Assembly: GCA_037576195.1 (NCBI GenBank)
Contig: CM075104.1
Location: 8,624,775 to 8,688,774, forward strand
From: Phytoseiulus persimilis
Lineage: Eukaryota > Arthropoda > Arachnida > Mesostigmata > Phytoseiidae
Direction: 5' to 3'
Length of the DNA: 64,000 nucleotides
The position numbers and the translations under genes are program-made. The notes under the pieces are model-generated. The model was not told the DNA's origin. It worked only from the letters and a program-made list of their open reading frames with translations, and searched no databases. Below, piece by piece: positions 29,748 to 41,302 of this stretch. Positions within the stretch are counted from its first letter, which is position 1; every line of letters starts with the position of its first letter.

Positions 29748-31901
29748 AATCAAATTCCCGGTCAATAATTTCAGGAGCTATTTAGCCCTGTTGCCAGGCT
29801 GGACACTGTCCACGTTTTGCTTGCCACTAGTGCATCAATGCGTTTAAAACTTCGTCAATTTGTCGTAACTACCGCCTCCCTCTATGGCGATCTCCAGGAA
29901 CAAATTTGGATGACCCAACCCCCCGGATGGTCAGATGACACCGGCAGGGTATGCCTGTTGCACAAGAGTCTATACGGGCTCAAACAAGCTTCGCGGTGCT
30001 GAAATCAGAAATTGGCAGATGTTCTACGGAATCTCAACTTCACTCAAAGCCAAGCCGATCACTGCCTATTCTACTGGCACAGCTCGAATGGCGAACTCCT
30101 AATGCTAGCAGTGTACGTCAATGATGGGCTAATCGCATCGACGCATGAACACTTGATGACAGATACACTTGCCAAACTGGGAAAATCATTCAAACCTGAG
30201 ACTTCTCATCTGAGTCTCTTCCTTGGCATTCAGATTCATATCGATTCCGATCACAATATCTGGCTGAACCAGTACAAGTACATCAAAAACATCCTGAAAA
30301 GGTTCAATCTTGAGGATTGTCGTCCCGTCTCAATTCCCGCAGACTCGGGAATACACAGATACTTGCGAGCCCAGAAGCAGAGTACTGGAAAAAAGCAATG
30401 GCTGAGGAAATGGCCGCACTTAGAGCTCATGAAGTTTGGACATTGGTCGACCCACCACAGAACAAGAAACCCGTACCTTGTCGCTGGGTCTTCCGCAGGA
30501 AAACCAATGCTGAAAACGAAATAGACCGTTACCGTGCACGTCTCGTTGTTCGCGGTTATAATCAAATTCCCGATCAAGAATTTCAGGAGCTATTTAGCCC
30601 TGTTGCCAGGCTGGACACTGTCCGCGTTTTGCTTGCCACGAGTGCATCAATGCGTCTAAAACTTCGCCAATTTGACGTAACTACCGCCTTCCTCTATGGC
30701 GATCTCCAGGAACAAATCTGGATGACTCAACCCCCCGGATGGTCCGATGACACCGCCAGGGTATGCCTGTTGCACGAAAGTCTATACGGGCTCAAACAAG
30801 CTCCGCGATGCTGGAATCAAAAATTGCCAGATGTTCTACGGAATCTCAACTTCGCTCAAAGCCAAGCCGATCACTGCCTATTCTACTGGCACGGCTCGAA
30901 TAGCGAACTCCTAATGCTAGCAGTGTACGTCGATGATGGGCTGATCGCATCGACGCATGAACACTTGATTACAGATACACTTGCCACACTGAGAAAATCA
31001 TTCAAACTCAAGACTTCTCCTCTGAGTCTTCTCCTTGGCATTCAGATTCATATCGATTCCGATCACAATATCTGGCCAAACCAGTACAAGTACATCGAAA
31101 ACATCCTTGAAAAAGTTCAATCTTGAGGATTGTCGTCCCGTCTCAATTCCCGCAGACTCGGGAATATACGACATTGAGCCTACAACTGAAACTCGCGCAG
31201 AAGATCGACCTTATCGCCAACTTCTTGGCGCTCTCATTTTCTTATCTTTCTGTACGCGACCAGATGTCTGTTTCTCTGTGGGTTTCCTAGCTCGCTTCCT
31301 CGAGAATTATTCGGACCAACACTTGCAGGCAGCACTCAAGATCCTGCGTTACTTGCAGGCGACACCCAACCTGTCGATTGTTTACTCCGGAAGCTCGTCC
31401 ACTCCGCTAGCTGAAACGCTCAAACTCTATTCGGACGCCGATTTCGCTGCTCGTGAACAGACCCGACGCTCGGTAAGTGGCTCACTTGTCACACTTGCCG
31501 GCGGTCCAGTCCTGTGGTCTTCCCAACAGCAACGATCAGTCTCACTATCCTCAACCGAGAGCGAGCTCATAGCGGTCACTGACTGCTCAAAGTCTGCTCT
31601 CTGGCTTCGAACACTCTTCCAAGAATTACGAATCACTATTCGTCCAGTGATCTAGGTGGACAAGATTGGAGCGATAAAGCTCATAGAGAATCCTGTATTC
31701 CACAAGCGTACAAAACACATTTCCACGAGATTCTTCTTCAGTCGTCAACTACACGAACGTTAACAAGTCAAATATCGATATATTCCGACGACAGAGAATC
31801 TCAATGACGGTCTGACGAAACCACTTCACAAACCAATCTTTGAGCGTCTCCGTACACTGATCGGTTTGCGACCATGGCCGCTACCACAATCTTGTTCATA
31901 G
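29520..31901 (+). pseudogene. pol: Copia B reverse transcriptase (two copies) and RNase H
   Basis: The first RT copy has lost function: its active site reads AVYVNDGLIAS (N for the first catalytic D) and it carries stops. The second copy has AVYVDDGLIAS, DVTTAFLYGDL and a frameshift near 31120. RNase H follows with YSDADFAAREQTRRS and LSSTESELI, then a stop near 31655, and pol resumes to LIGLRPW with its stop at 31899. The pol end overlaps the start of the six-cysteine gene by 28 nt. Confidence 0.92.
29549..31172 (+). repeat. Tandem duplication (812-bp period) of the RT domain
   Basis: ACTTGCGAGCCCAGAAGC recurs at 29549 and 30361, and the two units stay nearly identical to the GACTCGGGAATA at their ends. 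812 is not a multiple of three, so the second RT is out of frame with the first. Confidence 0.95.
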
Positions 31902-32490
31902 TGTTCACGCTCTACGTTCTCTCTGTCCAATCCGCGTCTCCGAACTATTTTCGCTTCTAAGACTGCGATGACGCCTGTGTTTCATTAAACATCCGCTGTA
32001 CAATTAGCAAGAAGCCAACCGGTTTCCAATGCGCCTGTACACGTTCAGCATCGGCATGCTACAATGAAGCATCCGAGTCCGTGGTCTGTCTGAGGCCTCT
32101 TCTTCCTGCTGTGGATGGCAACCAAATTTGGAGAGAATTCCGGGATCAACTCTATCCCGTTCTTCCCCCTGTCATCATTGACAACAGGTTTCTGCACTAT
32201 GCTTTCGCAAGCGCGGGCGGTATACTCGCATTGGCCGTCTTTCTGGGAATCATGGTCCTCTGCATGATCTAGGATAAGCGTAGAGACTATCATTCATTTG
32301 CGAACCCATCGCCAAACCCAGCAGTTGATGGGGCCTACATCCCAACCACGGAGCTCGACCTCAACCCTAGATCTAATTTATCCGATGCACTTCATTCCTA
32401 TTTTACCCATTCGGTCCTACCATGCAACTTAGGTAGCACAAACAACTCGGAATGCTCAAGTCAATTCTTCAATAGCCCACAAACGGTGTG
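31874..32490 (+). pseudogene. Copia B small membrane protein (six-cysteine, env-like), two stops
   Basis: The ATG at 31874 lies in the pol end in another frame. Residues 1-21 form a signal peptide. Cys 31, 35, 42, 55, 62 and 72 (plus 53), Pro 75 and Trp 86 match the Copia A and H proteins position for position. A membrane segment (GGILALAVFLGIMVLCM) precedes a TAG at codon 133; the frame then stays open for a basic, Pro/Asn-rich cytoplasmic-tail-like stretch. A TAA at codon 29 lies before the first Cys. Both stops look like decay. Confidence 0.75.
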
Positions 32491-32493
32491 CAA

Positions 32494-34036
32494 CCGGGAG
32501 CTCGAAAACCCGGCAGCTCGAAAAAAATCCAGGGAGCTCGAAAACCCGGCATCTGGAAAACTCTTTCCCCCTAATCGGGTTCGATTTGAAAACAACGAAC
32601 CTTCTGGGTAGAGAGTGGAGAAGCTGATACGAGAAAAGAGTATCACGAGGTTTCCGCGATTGGTCTCACACATATTTCCCAGTGCGACCCAGGGATATCA
32701 AGATGCAATCGGTATCCATATCCGCTCAGATGTCCCTTCCAGTATGTTCGCCGTCCTATTCGAGAACTCGAAGGCTCTGCATAGAAGGTTCGTTGGAATC
32801 GGGTGTGCGTCAAATGCGCCGGAACGGTCCAGGTTGGATGCAGTGCGGCGCCATTTTTAAAGGGCCTGCACTGGTCCACAGTGGATGCATTGAGGCGCGA
32901 TTCGAGACAGAACGTAGGGTGCTGCGCCGCAGCCCGTTTCGCTGGCTAGCCTTATGGGTCGTGATATGATTCGTGAGGGGAAACTAGGGAGGAGTTGAGC
33001 GGAAAGATTCTGGTTGAGATCCTCTGGTAGGCGTCAGGAGCAACCGCCGAGATAGCACGGCACGGAGAGAATGGATTCAGGGAAAGTGTGGATTGGGGAA
33101 AGCGATGTAGAATGTGAATCGCTCGTATCTGATTGTCACTTCCTTTTCAGTCATTTCTGATACTAGGTTCGAACAGATAACGGTCATGGATAAGTTTTGG
33201 GACTTGCTTCGCTTTTCAGGATGACGGAAACAGGCGTCTCAGGTCGGGGTGGCCATGGGATATCGGTTCCGCTGAGCGGCCTAAGCGCCGGAATGCTGAG
33301 TTCACTTTCGGAGGACTTTTGAGTTGTTGCCAATGAATGGAGATTCTCCATGATATCTGAGATCTGGCTGGGTCATATTCCCAGTTGAGATGGAGAAGTG
33401 AATACGAGCGTGTGGCATTGTACCATACGGCCGCATCAGAATTTCCAATAAACTGCAGAGATCTCGCAGACATTGCTCGATCGAATATCTTCCTGAATGT
33501 TGGCGAAAGTCACCTCAGCGATGACTCAGAGGTACCACGATGAGCACGGAATAGTGCTCTACCCGTGATCGTGAATCCCCCCGACTTTCGTACGAGCAGC
33601 AGGATTATATTCTAGTTAAGATCAGTTTCCAGTAACGCTCAGGCATGAGGGAGTTCTGCTGTTATTCTCAGCGCTAGAACTATATAAGCCCCAGCCTCGA
33701 ACTGAGCCCCATGGTATCCTTAGAAACCTTGAGTTGATGAGACTTAGCGTACAATCGGCAAACTGGGAAGACAACCTCAATTCAACGAGGAAAACAATCT
33801 TAAGAGTACCTTGCAGAGGCGCCCTCGAAAACCTGAGGAACAGCCCATCTCATATCTTGCCGCTCATCTCCTCCCGGGATGACGTTTCTCCTCACGAAGC
33901 ATATCACTACATCACGACCCATATGGCCTGCCAGCGAAACGGGCTGCGGTGGGAGAGGGTTTTCGAGCTCCCGGGCTTTCGAGCTCCCGGGATTTTTTTC
34001 CGAGCTCCTGGGTTTTCGAGCTCCCGGCCTGTGACC
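32494..34036. repeat. Foldback repeat with GGGAGCTCGAAAACCCGG iterons
   Basis: Each end has about 75 bp made of three or four imperfect copies of GGGAGCTCGAAAACCC, in opposite orientation at 32494-32562 and 33958-34036. Further inverted homology (32936-32980 with 33895-33950) shows the arms are longer, the left one being interrupted by about 370 bp. No matching target duplication is found. A TATATAAG at 33681 and a frame at 33737-34261 lie within; neither is convincing alone. Confidence 0.7.
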
Positions 34037-34305
34037 CTCCAAACCGCCGTGAATCTGCGACGTATCCGAAAGAGGCACCTAGCTGTGCTGTACTGGTTCA
34101 TACGCATCTTTTCTCTCTCAGTTTCTCAGAGCACTTCTTCGGCCTCCATTCACTTCTTCCACTTCTCCCGCATGATTCCCCTTCGGCATGGCATCATATC
34201 ACGTATTAACCTGATCGTGATTTTCCTTGGTTCCTTGGACGCAGTTCGCCCCGACCGCTAGCATCCCATAGCTTGGTTTCCCTCCAATCCCTACTACCCT
34301 GCACT

Positions 34306-34983
34306 ATGCCCAAACAGTCACCGTTCTGGATTCACGTACTGGAACTTCGAGATTTGCATCGTGTTCCACGCGATATTGCTCAGAAGGCGTCAGACCGCCT
34401 TTGGCCCCAAATGGATGGACAATCCCGATTCTACTACAGACAGGCAGTCGCGCCTGAATTCAACGAAAAAGCGAAACTGCTCCACACCGCAGCACGCCGC
34501 GCTAAACTAACGGCCCCTGCACTCGGGTCGGCAGAATATGCCGAAACACTAATCGTGGACTGCGCCACGAATCAAAAGAAGATTTCGGATCTAGAATGCA
34601 CTGTCGAATGCCTGCGACAAAAATTGCAAAGCTCCTCAGAAGAAATTGCCTCAGAACCTGCGCCTGAGAACACTCGGCCTGCGTCGGAGGGCCACCTAAA
34701 TGAAACTCCAGACTATCTAGACGAAGAGGTCTACAGCCCGTCAATCCCGACTAGTGCGGATGTCCCTGTCGTATCAGAAGAAGCTCGTCAACTTGAGCTC
34801 GCTGAGACAGAGATCCGCATGCTCAAGCAAAAGATCCACGATCTACGCGCTGAATCAGAGGCTAAACAGCGCCTCTATGATCGAGACAGAGGAAACTGGC
34901 ATGACGGACGCGCATTCTATCAAAAGAAAATTGCTCGCCTCGAACACGAATGCATGCCAGGTGCCTTCGATGATAAACAATAG
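34306..34983 (+). CDS. HMG-box-like plus coiled-coil protein of Copia B, 225 residues
   Basis: From the ATG at 34306, residues 1-60 (PFWIHVLE...IAQKASDRLWPQMD...FYYRQAV...EKAK) have the spacing of aromatic and basic residues seen in HMG boxes, including the divergent ones of Maelstrom-type proteins; the match is by eye and weak. Residues 85-115 and 150-215 have heptad repeats predicting two coiled coils. The frame is intact. A pyrimidine-rich tract ending TTGGACGCAG at about 34250 could be a splice acceptor, so an upstream exon may exist. It ends 105 bp from the end of the opposing gene. It could be an accessory gene of Copia B or a captured host gene; Copia A has no counterpart. Confidence 0.5.
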   Translation: MPKQSPFWIHVLELRDLHRVPRDIAQKASDRLWPQMDGQSRFYYRQAVAPEFNEKAKLLHTAARRAKLTAPALGSAEYAETLIVDCATNQKKISDLECTVECLRQKLQSSSEEIASEPAPENTRPASEGHLNETPDYLDEEVYSPSIPTSADVPVVSEEARQLELAETEIRMLKQKIHDLRAESEAKQRLYDRDRGNWHDGRAFYQKKIARLEHECMPGAFDDKQ

Positions 34984-37121
34984 CCATATCAAAATCCTAA
35001 GTTACTAAAATGTATGCACGGACGTTTTTATCCCGAGTCGACGAACACACCAGAGATTCAGGCTTGAATTTTTTTTCCGTTTTCCGTTTATTCACGATCA
35101 CTCTCGAAAAACAGTTCATAACTATCACAAAGTGGCATAGGACTGCCGACCCCTCTGCGAGCGACAACCTCGCGTAGCTTGTCGCTGCGACCTTTGCGTA
35201 ATACCACGCAGCGTTGCTGCAGAGGGGTACAGCACACTAACCGGTGCTCGACAACACGACAGACGAAATCCACCAGGGATATCCGAACGTCTGCTGGGCC
35301 ATCCTGGCCCCCACCTGTCTGGATGGCGGGCATCTCCTCCGGGCTCTGGCTCCCGATCGCCCACCACTCCGTGCTGGTGTGCGTGCGCTCCGCCAGCACG
35401 GCAAACCTTCGCTTAATGTCGGTATTACGGATAACCTCCCGTGTGAGGGACGGTCGAATAATGGAAGACAAAAGGAGGGGGTTCGAGAGTAATCTCGGCT
35501 TCGGTGGTCCGCTCCTCTTCTCCTCTTGTCGGCTCCGTGCCGGAACTAACCGCTGCAGACGGAGGTGACGACGACTGTGTTGTTTTCCCGGTCGAGCGCG
35601 CTTAGCAGCGCACTCGACGCGGGTTCTGGTGTGAGGAGGGAAGGAGACGTCGCGACGTCCGCCGGAGGCTTTATTGGCATCTTTTCTCTACCTATTCGTG
35701 TCCGATTGGTAACAGTCGGAGCTTCCGGATCGCTGTTCCGTGACGCCCCGCCGCTCCCCTGTCGCCGAATATCCTGCAAAACCCATCAATGGTCACATAA
35801 GGGACACAGGTCGGTCCGCGCTCCTATGGGCGTCAAATCGCTGCCAGAACATACTACTCAATATAACTTACCAGCCACGACCCCGAGCACCATCAACAAC
35901 ACGACAAGCCCGGCAGCCGCGAGCGCTCGGGTTCGCCCACACTGGCACTTCCCCAAGAGCGGCTCGAACACGCTAGCCCCGCTGCTGTTGTCACTCGGCT
36001 GAACCGAGCCGCTCCGATCAGTGCGCGCTCGGGGCCTCTCGAAACTGTCCACGGATCTTCCTGTTGAACTCGTCCGAGAAAGCCAGGGCTCCCCGCTACG
36101 ATGCTCTGGCGAGCCAAACACGATGCCTTCACGACCAAGCCTCTCTGCTCGCGCCGAGATGGTCCTCCTCCAGTCAAGATCCGACAGCTCACTTGCTGGG
36201 GAGGCGGCAACAAGGCCCCAATGTTTACAGTCTTTTCAGGCGGATGGATGCATTCGCTCACGCTCCCCGTGAGCGGGCGGTGCTAGATGCCTGCGAAATC
36301 AGTGGGAGGAGCCCGCCGTCTCAGCGGAGCGTTCGATCGGCTGCCAGCTGACTTGCGGCAGCTCTTCAAGCGCGATCATGTAATTGAATCAAGCATTGAA
36401 TTGAGTCATCCGAAGAACACATTCTCCTGCGGCATTCGAAACGGCTAGACTAATACTTGGAGACATAATAAACCCGGGAATATCTGATTTCCCTCAGGTC
36501 AGGAGAGGGAAGATCAGGTTTCACGGAATTCTCGATTCTCAATAATTGGGGCTGTATGCATCCGCAGTGACGATGAGCCATCTACAGATAGGGGGTTCCA
36601 TGGCGCTCTACCGAACGGGAATCGCAGGTCAACCAAGAAAAGCAGAGGAGCAGTCGCAGCCAGACACCGATCGTTGGACTTCGGTCTGACCTGGCTGTGG
36701 AGATTCGCCATGAAGTTCTCTGAAGATGGTGCTTGGTAACTTTAAAGGCGAATTCGGGGATGTCAGCTGGTTTGGGGAAACTCTTCAATCAACGATTGAT
36801 CCGAATTTCGTCTTTTCGCACTTTTTCCTTGTCCGCTGACGATCCCTCATGCACTGAGGGCACAGCTTGATCGGGAGCCGATCCGCACCTATGGGGGGAA
36901 CCGCCTGTGACGCGGATCGAGCTTCGATTGATGAGAAGAACAGTCTGAAGGGAACTCTGGAGAATGGAACGGCGTGTAAACAGGCATTTGAACGTCCCAC
37001 GACGTCGGTGTCTCTGAAGTGTGTGAATAAACGTCAGTTCATAACCTCTGAGGGAACTTATATCGCACATTTCGCAAGGGAAGGTCGACCGGGTAAAACC
37101 ATGTCATAGCGAATCAGCGTT

Positions 37122-38630
37122 GTGCAAGGTCTTACTGTACTTTATCGCGAAGATCGCCGAATTCCAAATCAGAGGTTTAGTTTCCCGTTTGCGCTCACGC
37201 TTGGTTCCATCCATCGAAGATCTTTGCTCGACATAGCCAACGCAAACAGCTTCAAAAAAGTCCCGAGTCTCCGTTTCGGACTCGGCGACTCCTGGTGCCA
37301 CGAAGCAGGTCTCTGTAACTTCGATGGCCAGCATGGTACGTCCGCTTTCTTCTTCCACCTGAAGCGACGGGACGCTGATGGACGGTTCAATGATCTGAGG
37401 TGTAAATCTTATAAAGACTCAACAGGCAAATGTCGAGTGATACCGAGGATCACACCGACTGGCGAGATCCTCAAGGTTTCGGACATTCACAACCATTTGC
37501 CGGACGCCGAAGGCTATGGAGTGGAGTTCCGGGAGGCGAGGAGAGACATGATCACGGATATTAGAGAAAATCCCCGTAAACGTCCCGTGAAGGTCATACT
37601 CGAACACCGCCGAAAACTCCTAATCGATCCTGCTTCACAAATTGTACGCGTGAAGCAGGCTCGAACCCTCCGTCTTCATGCGAGCAAGATGCGATCAAGC
37701 ATGGTGAAGTCTCAGCGCGAGTTGCACGTCAAAATTTCCTCAGATGACATCCCTGGGTTCACTTCGAATAGAGACCACCAGCGTATCCTGAGCTTCTATA
37801 GCCCCGAGTTCGAAACTGTTGTTCTGACAACAGCGACCCTACTCAGGCTCTCCGATGAAGCAGCTGTTATTCACGCAGATGCCACCCATAAAACCGTACC
37901 CCGGAAGATCTGTGGGCAACTGTTCACCATTCATGGGAACTGGAACCAGTATGTGGGCATGGTCGCCTGCGCTTTCATGAATAAGGCGAACTTCGAAGCT
38001 TATCAGTGGGTCTTCCAGTGCTTGAAGCAGAACTCGCCAGGGCCATTCAACATTCCAGCCTACATGGTAGACTGGGATGACGCAATTCGCAAGGCTGTCC
38101 GCCGCGAATTCCCCGAAGCGAAACTCTATGGATGCTTGTTCCATTATTCTCAAAGTCTGGTGTGAAAAGCCAGCAGCCCTGCAGTGGGCTTGGCGAACGA
38201 TATCCGCCGTCCAGGGGAAATTCTCTCTACCTTCCTTGCCTTCACTGTTCTGCCTCTGCTGCCCGCACCCTTGATTCAAGGTGCGTTCCACTACTTCGCG
38301 AATCAAGCTCAGGATTTGAACGTCGGCTTCACTCCATTCCTCAATTACGTTTCCTCGTATTGGCTCCATCAAATCGGCCCAGAGGATCGTTCTGTATATA
38401 GGATGCGTAAGCGAACGAATAACGTCGTCGAATCTAACAATGCGAATCTTCTACGCGAAGCTGGTGTCCATGGCCCTTGCTGGGATCTCGTCTCGGTCCT
38501 CGTGAACGCCGCTCAGGATGTTCCCGTCAATCATGCGATCCACCAGCGCGGGGAACCGCACATTCTATCCCGACCGAGCAGAGTCACGAGAGCCAACGAT
38601 GACAGAATCCAAGCGTCTTGGAATCTCTAA
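37122..38630 (+). pseudogene. MULE transposase
   Basis: An N-terminal FLYWCH/WRKY-like zinc domain (FFFHLKRR, two Cys, then DIHNH) is followed by a basic linker (KVILEHRRKLL) and the MULE catalytic core. Putative acidic residues are in VIHADATHKT, in MVDWDDAIRKA followed by the C-x2-H motif GCLFH, and the Glu of NNVVESNNA. A TGA at 38163 lies within about 50 bp that reads better in another frame, indicating two compensating indels, so the gene is broken. The true start is uncertain; the frame is open upstream to about 37107. A homologous fragment is at 22055-22470. Confidence 0.88.
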
Positions 38631-39764
38631 GACGATGGAGAAATCGACGACATGCAATTCATTAACCGAGTTAAATATAGAGTGGGCAAGAGGAATATCT
38701 TGCCGAATCTCACTGGCCCTGATCCGATGGATCCAGGCTTGCTGGCATGGCCAAGTGATGCGGCGTCCCAGAACGCGCACACCTCGGACTCGACAGAGTC
38801 GGAATCAGTCGAGAGCGCCTTTTTCCTCAGGAGACTCCTGGACGACGACTCCGACTCGGAAACCTGACTCTCACATCCCGAAGAAAGCCCGGACTCGTAG
38901 GAGCTGATAGCAGGATGAACTTGTGCTAGACTGACCGATTGGTTCGATTGGTCTTGAAATCTGACAGAGCTTCATTGTGCCATGGTTCATATCATATATT
39001 CTCGTAGACTGCTATCACATAATATGAACGCGTAAACTCTGATGACATCATAAACACTCGTAAACGGAATGAGACCGGCCCGACCGAATGTCGAGCATGA
39101 TTCCGATCCGATTTCCATTCCGATTCGAGAAGTTTTCTTTCCTGTCTGTTACCTCGTGGGACTCGTTGTTCTCGCACGCAGGAACATTGCTATCCTCCTA
39201 CTGCATTTTCCGTTCGGATTTCTCTTCACTTTCCTATGATAAAACCTGCTGCTTCGGCCCGGAATGCTTCGAAAAAGCAGATTCTAGCAGTGGGTGGAAC
39301 GGAAAACGGCCGATCCCTTCCAGATGGAAATCACGGTATCGGGATGTGAGGGTCCATCAATCGAAGCGACTCAGAATGAATCCATGGGTATTCCAGGATA
39401 TGCAAAAAGCATTGCCTTCGACGGGTTCACGTCCAAGTTGAAAACACTGATCAGTCGACATCACTTGAGCGCCAAGATTCGCGATACCTAGGCTCGGCAA
39501 CTTTCTTTCTGGCTGCCGTCCGTCTAGCTCTCTCGAATCCTGTAGAAAAAGCGCTTTCCTCGGATGATTTCATTTTACGCGTGATTCAATCCCAACATCG
39601 CGCAGCACCGGCTGTTAGCTCATCGAAAGCTCCGCTAAGGCGAAGGGCTCTTCCCCCATATCTCCCGGCATCTAGCACCGCCCGCTCACGGAGAGCGTGA
39701 AAGAATGCAGCCATCCGCCTGAACGGACTGTAAACATTGGGGCCCTATTACCGGTGCACGGCAA

Positions 39765-40384
39765 TAAGACCGGATTCAAAATGGCGATCCTCCGCTAGGT
39801 TAGCGGGACCCGGGATAGGGTAACTCATGCAATGCGATTCCCTCGGCTCAATGAACTCTTTGAAAGCTTCTCTGAAATCAATGCCTACACACTATACGAA
39901 CATGGTTCTGCGAGCCAAAAATATCTCAGAGAAACTAGGGTCCTCAGATCTCACGCAGTTCAGTGCTCGAAGTTTCTCCTCTCTGAGCGATTCTGTCAAT
40001 CTCGCTGCCTAATTTCGGGGAAGCAATGACCTATTCTGTCAATCGATCGCCGATTCGAACATCCCCTGCAGTCGTGCCACCACAGTGTCTAGTATGGACA
40101 GTCGGGCTCGACTCAGAACGCGATAGCGCTGTTGTGCAATCTACCATTCATTCCATTCGCAGACAGCTTTTCCGAGCATTGGTCTCCTGAATATTTCATT
40201 CATAGATCTCCGCGAGATTCTTCCATTACTGAGACTCGGGTTAAGAGCACTCGGCCGCGTTCCTGCGCGATAGGTTTCCAGAACCCTCAATATTCGAGAA
40301 TTCGCGCTTCTAAGGTCTGCTCGCCGTCCGAATCGTCGGCAAACCGCCATTTTGAATCCGGTCTTATTACCTAGAGCCCTATTA
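39765..40384. repeat. Nested inverted-end segment at the right end of the MULE
   Basis: AATAAGACCGGATTCAAAATGGCG at the left end is repeated inverted at the right end (40345-40375), and GCCCTATTACC occurs just outside both ends. It looks like a small non-autonomous relative inserted in, or duplicated from, the MULE terminus. Confidence 0.7.
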
Positions 40385-41302
40385 CCTACACCCACTTGCT
40401 GTCGGGCCGGATCGTCTGCTCTCGGGATCCTCCGCCGGTACCGTGCTCCAGTATGAACCCATACTGCTGGCCTCGTAGGGCGCTCCTGATCCTTGTCCGG
40501 TTTCCTGCCTTTCCTGCCTTGTCCTTGTGGCCGCCCGTCGCGATGCACTGCTCGGGTTGACTCTCCTTGGCTCTCGGTTGTCTTCGGATGTCGCTGCTCG
40601 AAGCTGGGGGTCGACTCTGCGTGGAGATCTTGCCGCTGGCTGCACCTCGAGCTGTCTTCCGGACCGCAGGTTCATTTGAGGGCTCAAAACAAACTGTACT
40701 CCGAACCGATTCCGCACGCCTTTTTATCCTATCCGCCTAGGGCGAAATCAACCGACTATTCCCTCGTTCTCGCAACTTGGATCAACGACTCTCAGCAACC
40801 AAACTAGAATTATTGAGTGAAAACTTCGAAAACTCTACGGATTTTCATCTTTATTGCAAGAAATCATTACTACCCAGTGAGAGGGGAAAATGGTACAAAT
40901 CTTGAGACTCATGGATCATGATTTCCAGGTCAAATCACCAAGAAAAAGGTCATATTTCACATGGCACTTCCTCAACTTTTATTTAAATGCCCTCCAACTG
41001 GCTCCACCCATAGTTCACTCTCCAGAGAAACTACGTCGAACTTCCGAACTGCGCATGCAGTCTCGATGGAAAACGAGCGGTTGTAGCGTCTACCGACTAC
41101 CGCGAATATTTGGATTCACGAACAATCCAAACTGAAATAATCACTGTAAAGGAATCACTCGACTTTCTCAAGAAAATTTGAACTCGACCGATTCCTCAAT
41201 CTTCATAGCCAGAGGGGATATTCATTGTTTAATCGCATTACGGAACTATCCTGCGAATACTTTTTCAGCTGCGAGATCTTCGGACTCGACAGCCTGAGGG
41301 GA

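Larger units (their letters stand above)
36199..40392 (+). mobile_element. Mutator-like transposon with transposase and 9-bp TSD
   Basis: Flanked by CACTTGCTG at 36190-36198 and 40393-40401. Inverted ends of about 200 bp (36206 on; 39752 back) share GGCCCCAATGTTTACAG and GTGAGCGGGCGGTGCTAGATG. The right end carries an extra about 640-bp segment (39753-40392) with its own inverted ends, so the terminus is composite. The insertion lies in the opposing Copia B gene. Confidence 0.85.
35088..40675 (-). pseudogene. Copia B antisense gene: membrane protein, split by a Mutator-like element
   Basis: A TATA-like GGATAAAAAGGC (40729-40719) precedes an ATG at 40675. The Ser/Arg-rich N-terminal region runs to 40402, is interrupted by the 36199-40392 element, and continues in the same frame at 36189. 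A membrane segment (AAAGLVVLLMVLGVVA) lies near 35900 and is followed by a consensus splice donor, CTG|GTAAGT at 35871. Candidate acceptors are TTTTGCAG near 35776 and CTGCAG near 35561. The last exon encodes an ectodomain with C-x8-C-x7-C-x26-C and an LREVV, matching the Copia A antisense protein. The stop codon at 35088 lies inside an AATAAA. The central exon structure is unresolved, and decay there is possible. Confidence 0.65.

Noticed and set aside
33737..34261. 175-codon frame crossing the foldback iterons
   Set aside because: Half of it is repeat sequence and no motif is visible; at most an upstream exon of the coiled-coil ORF.
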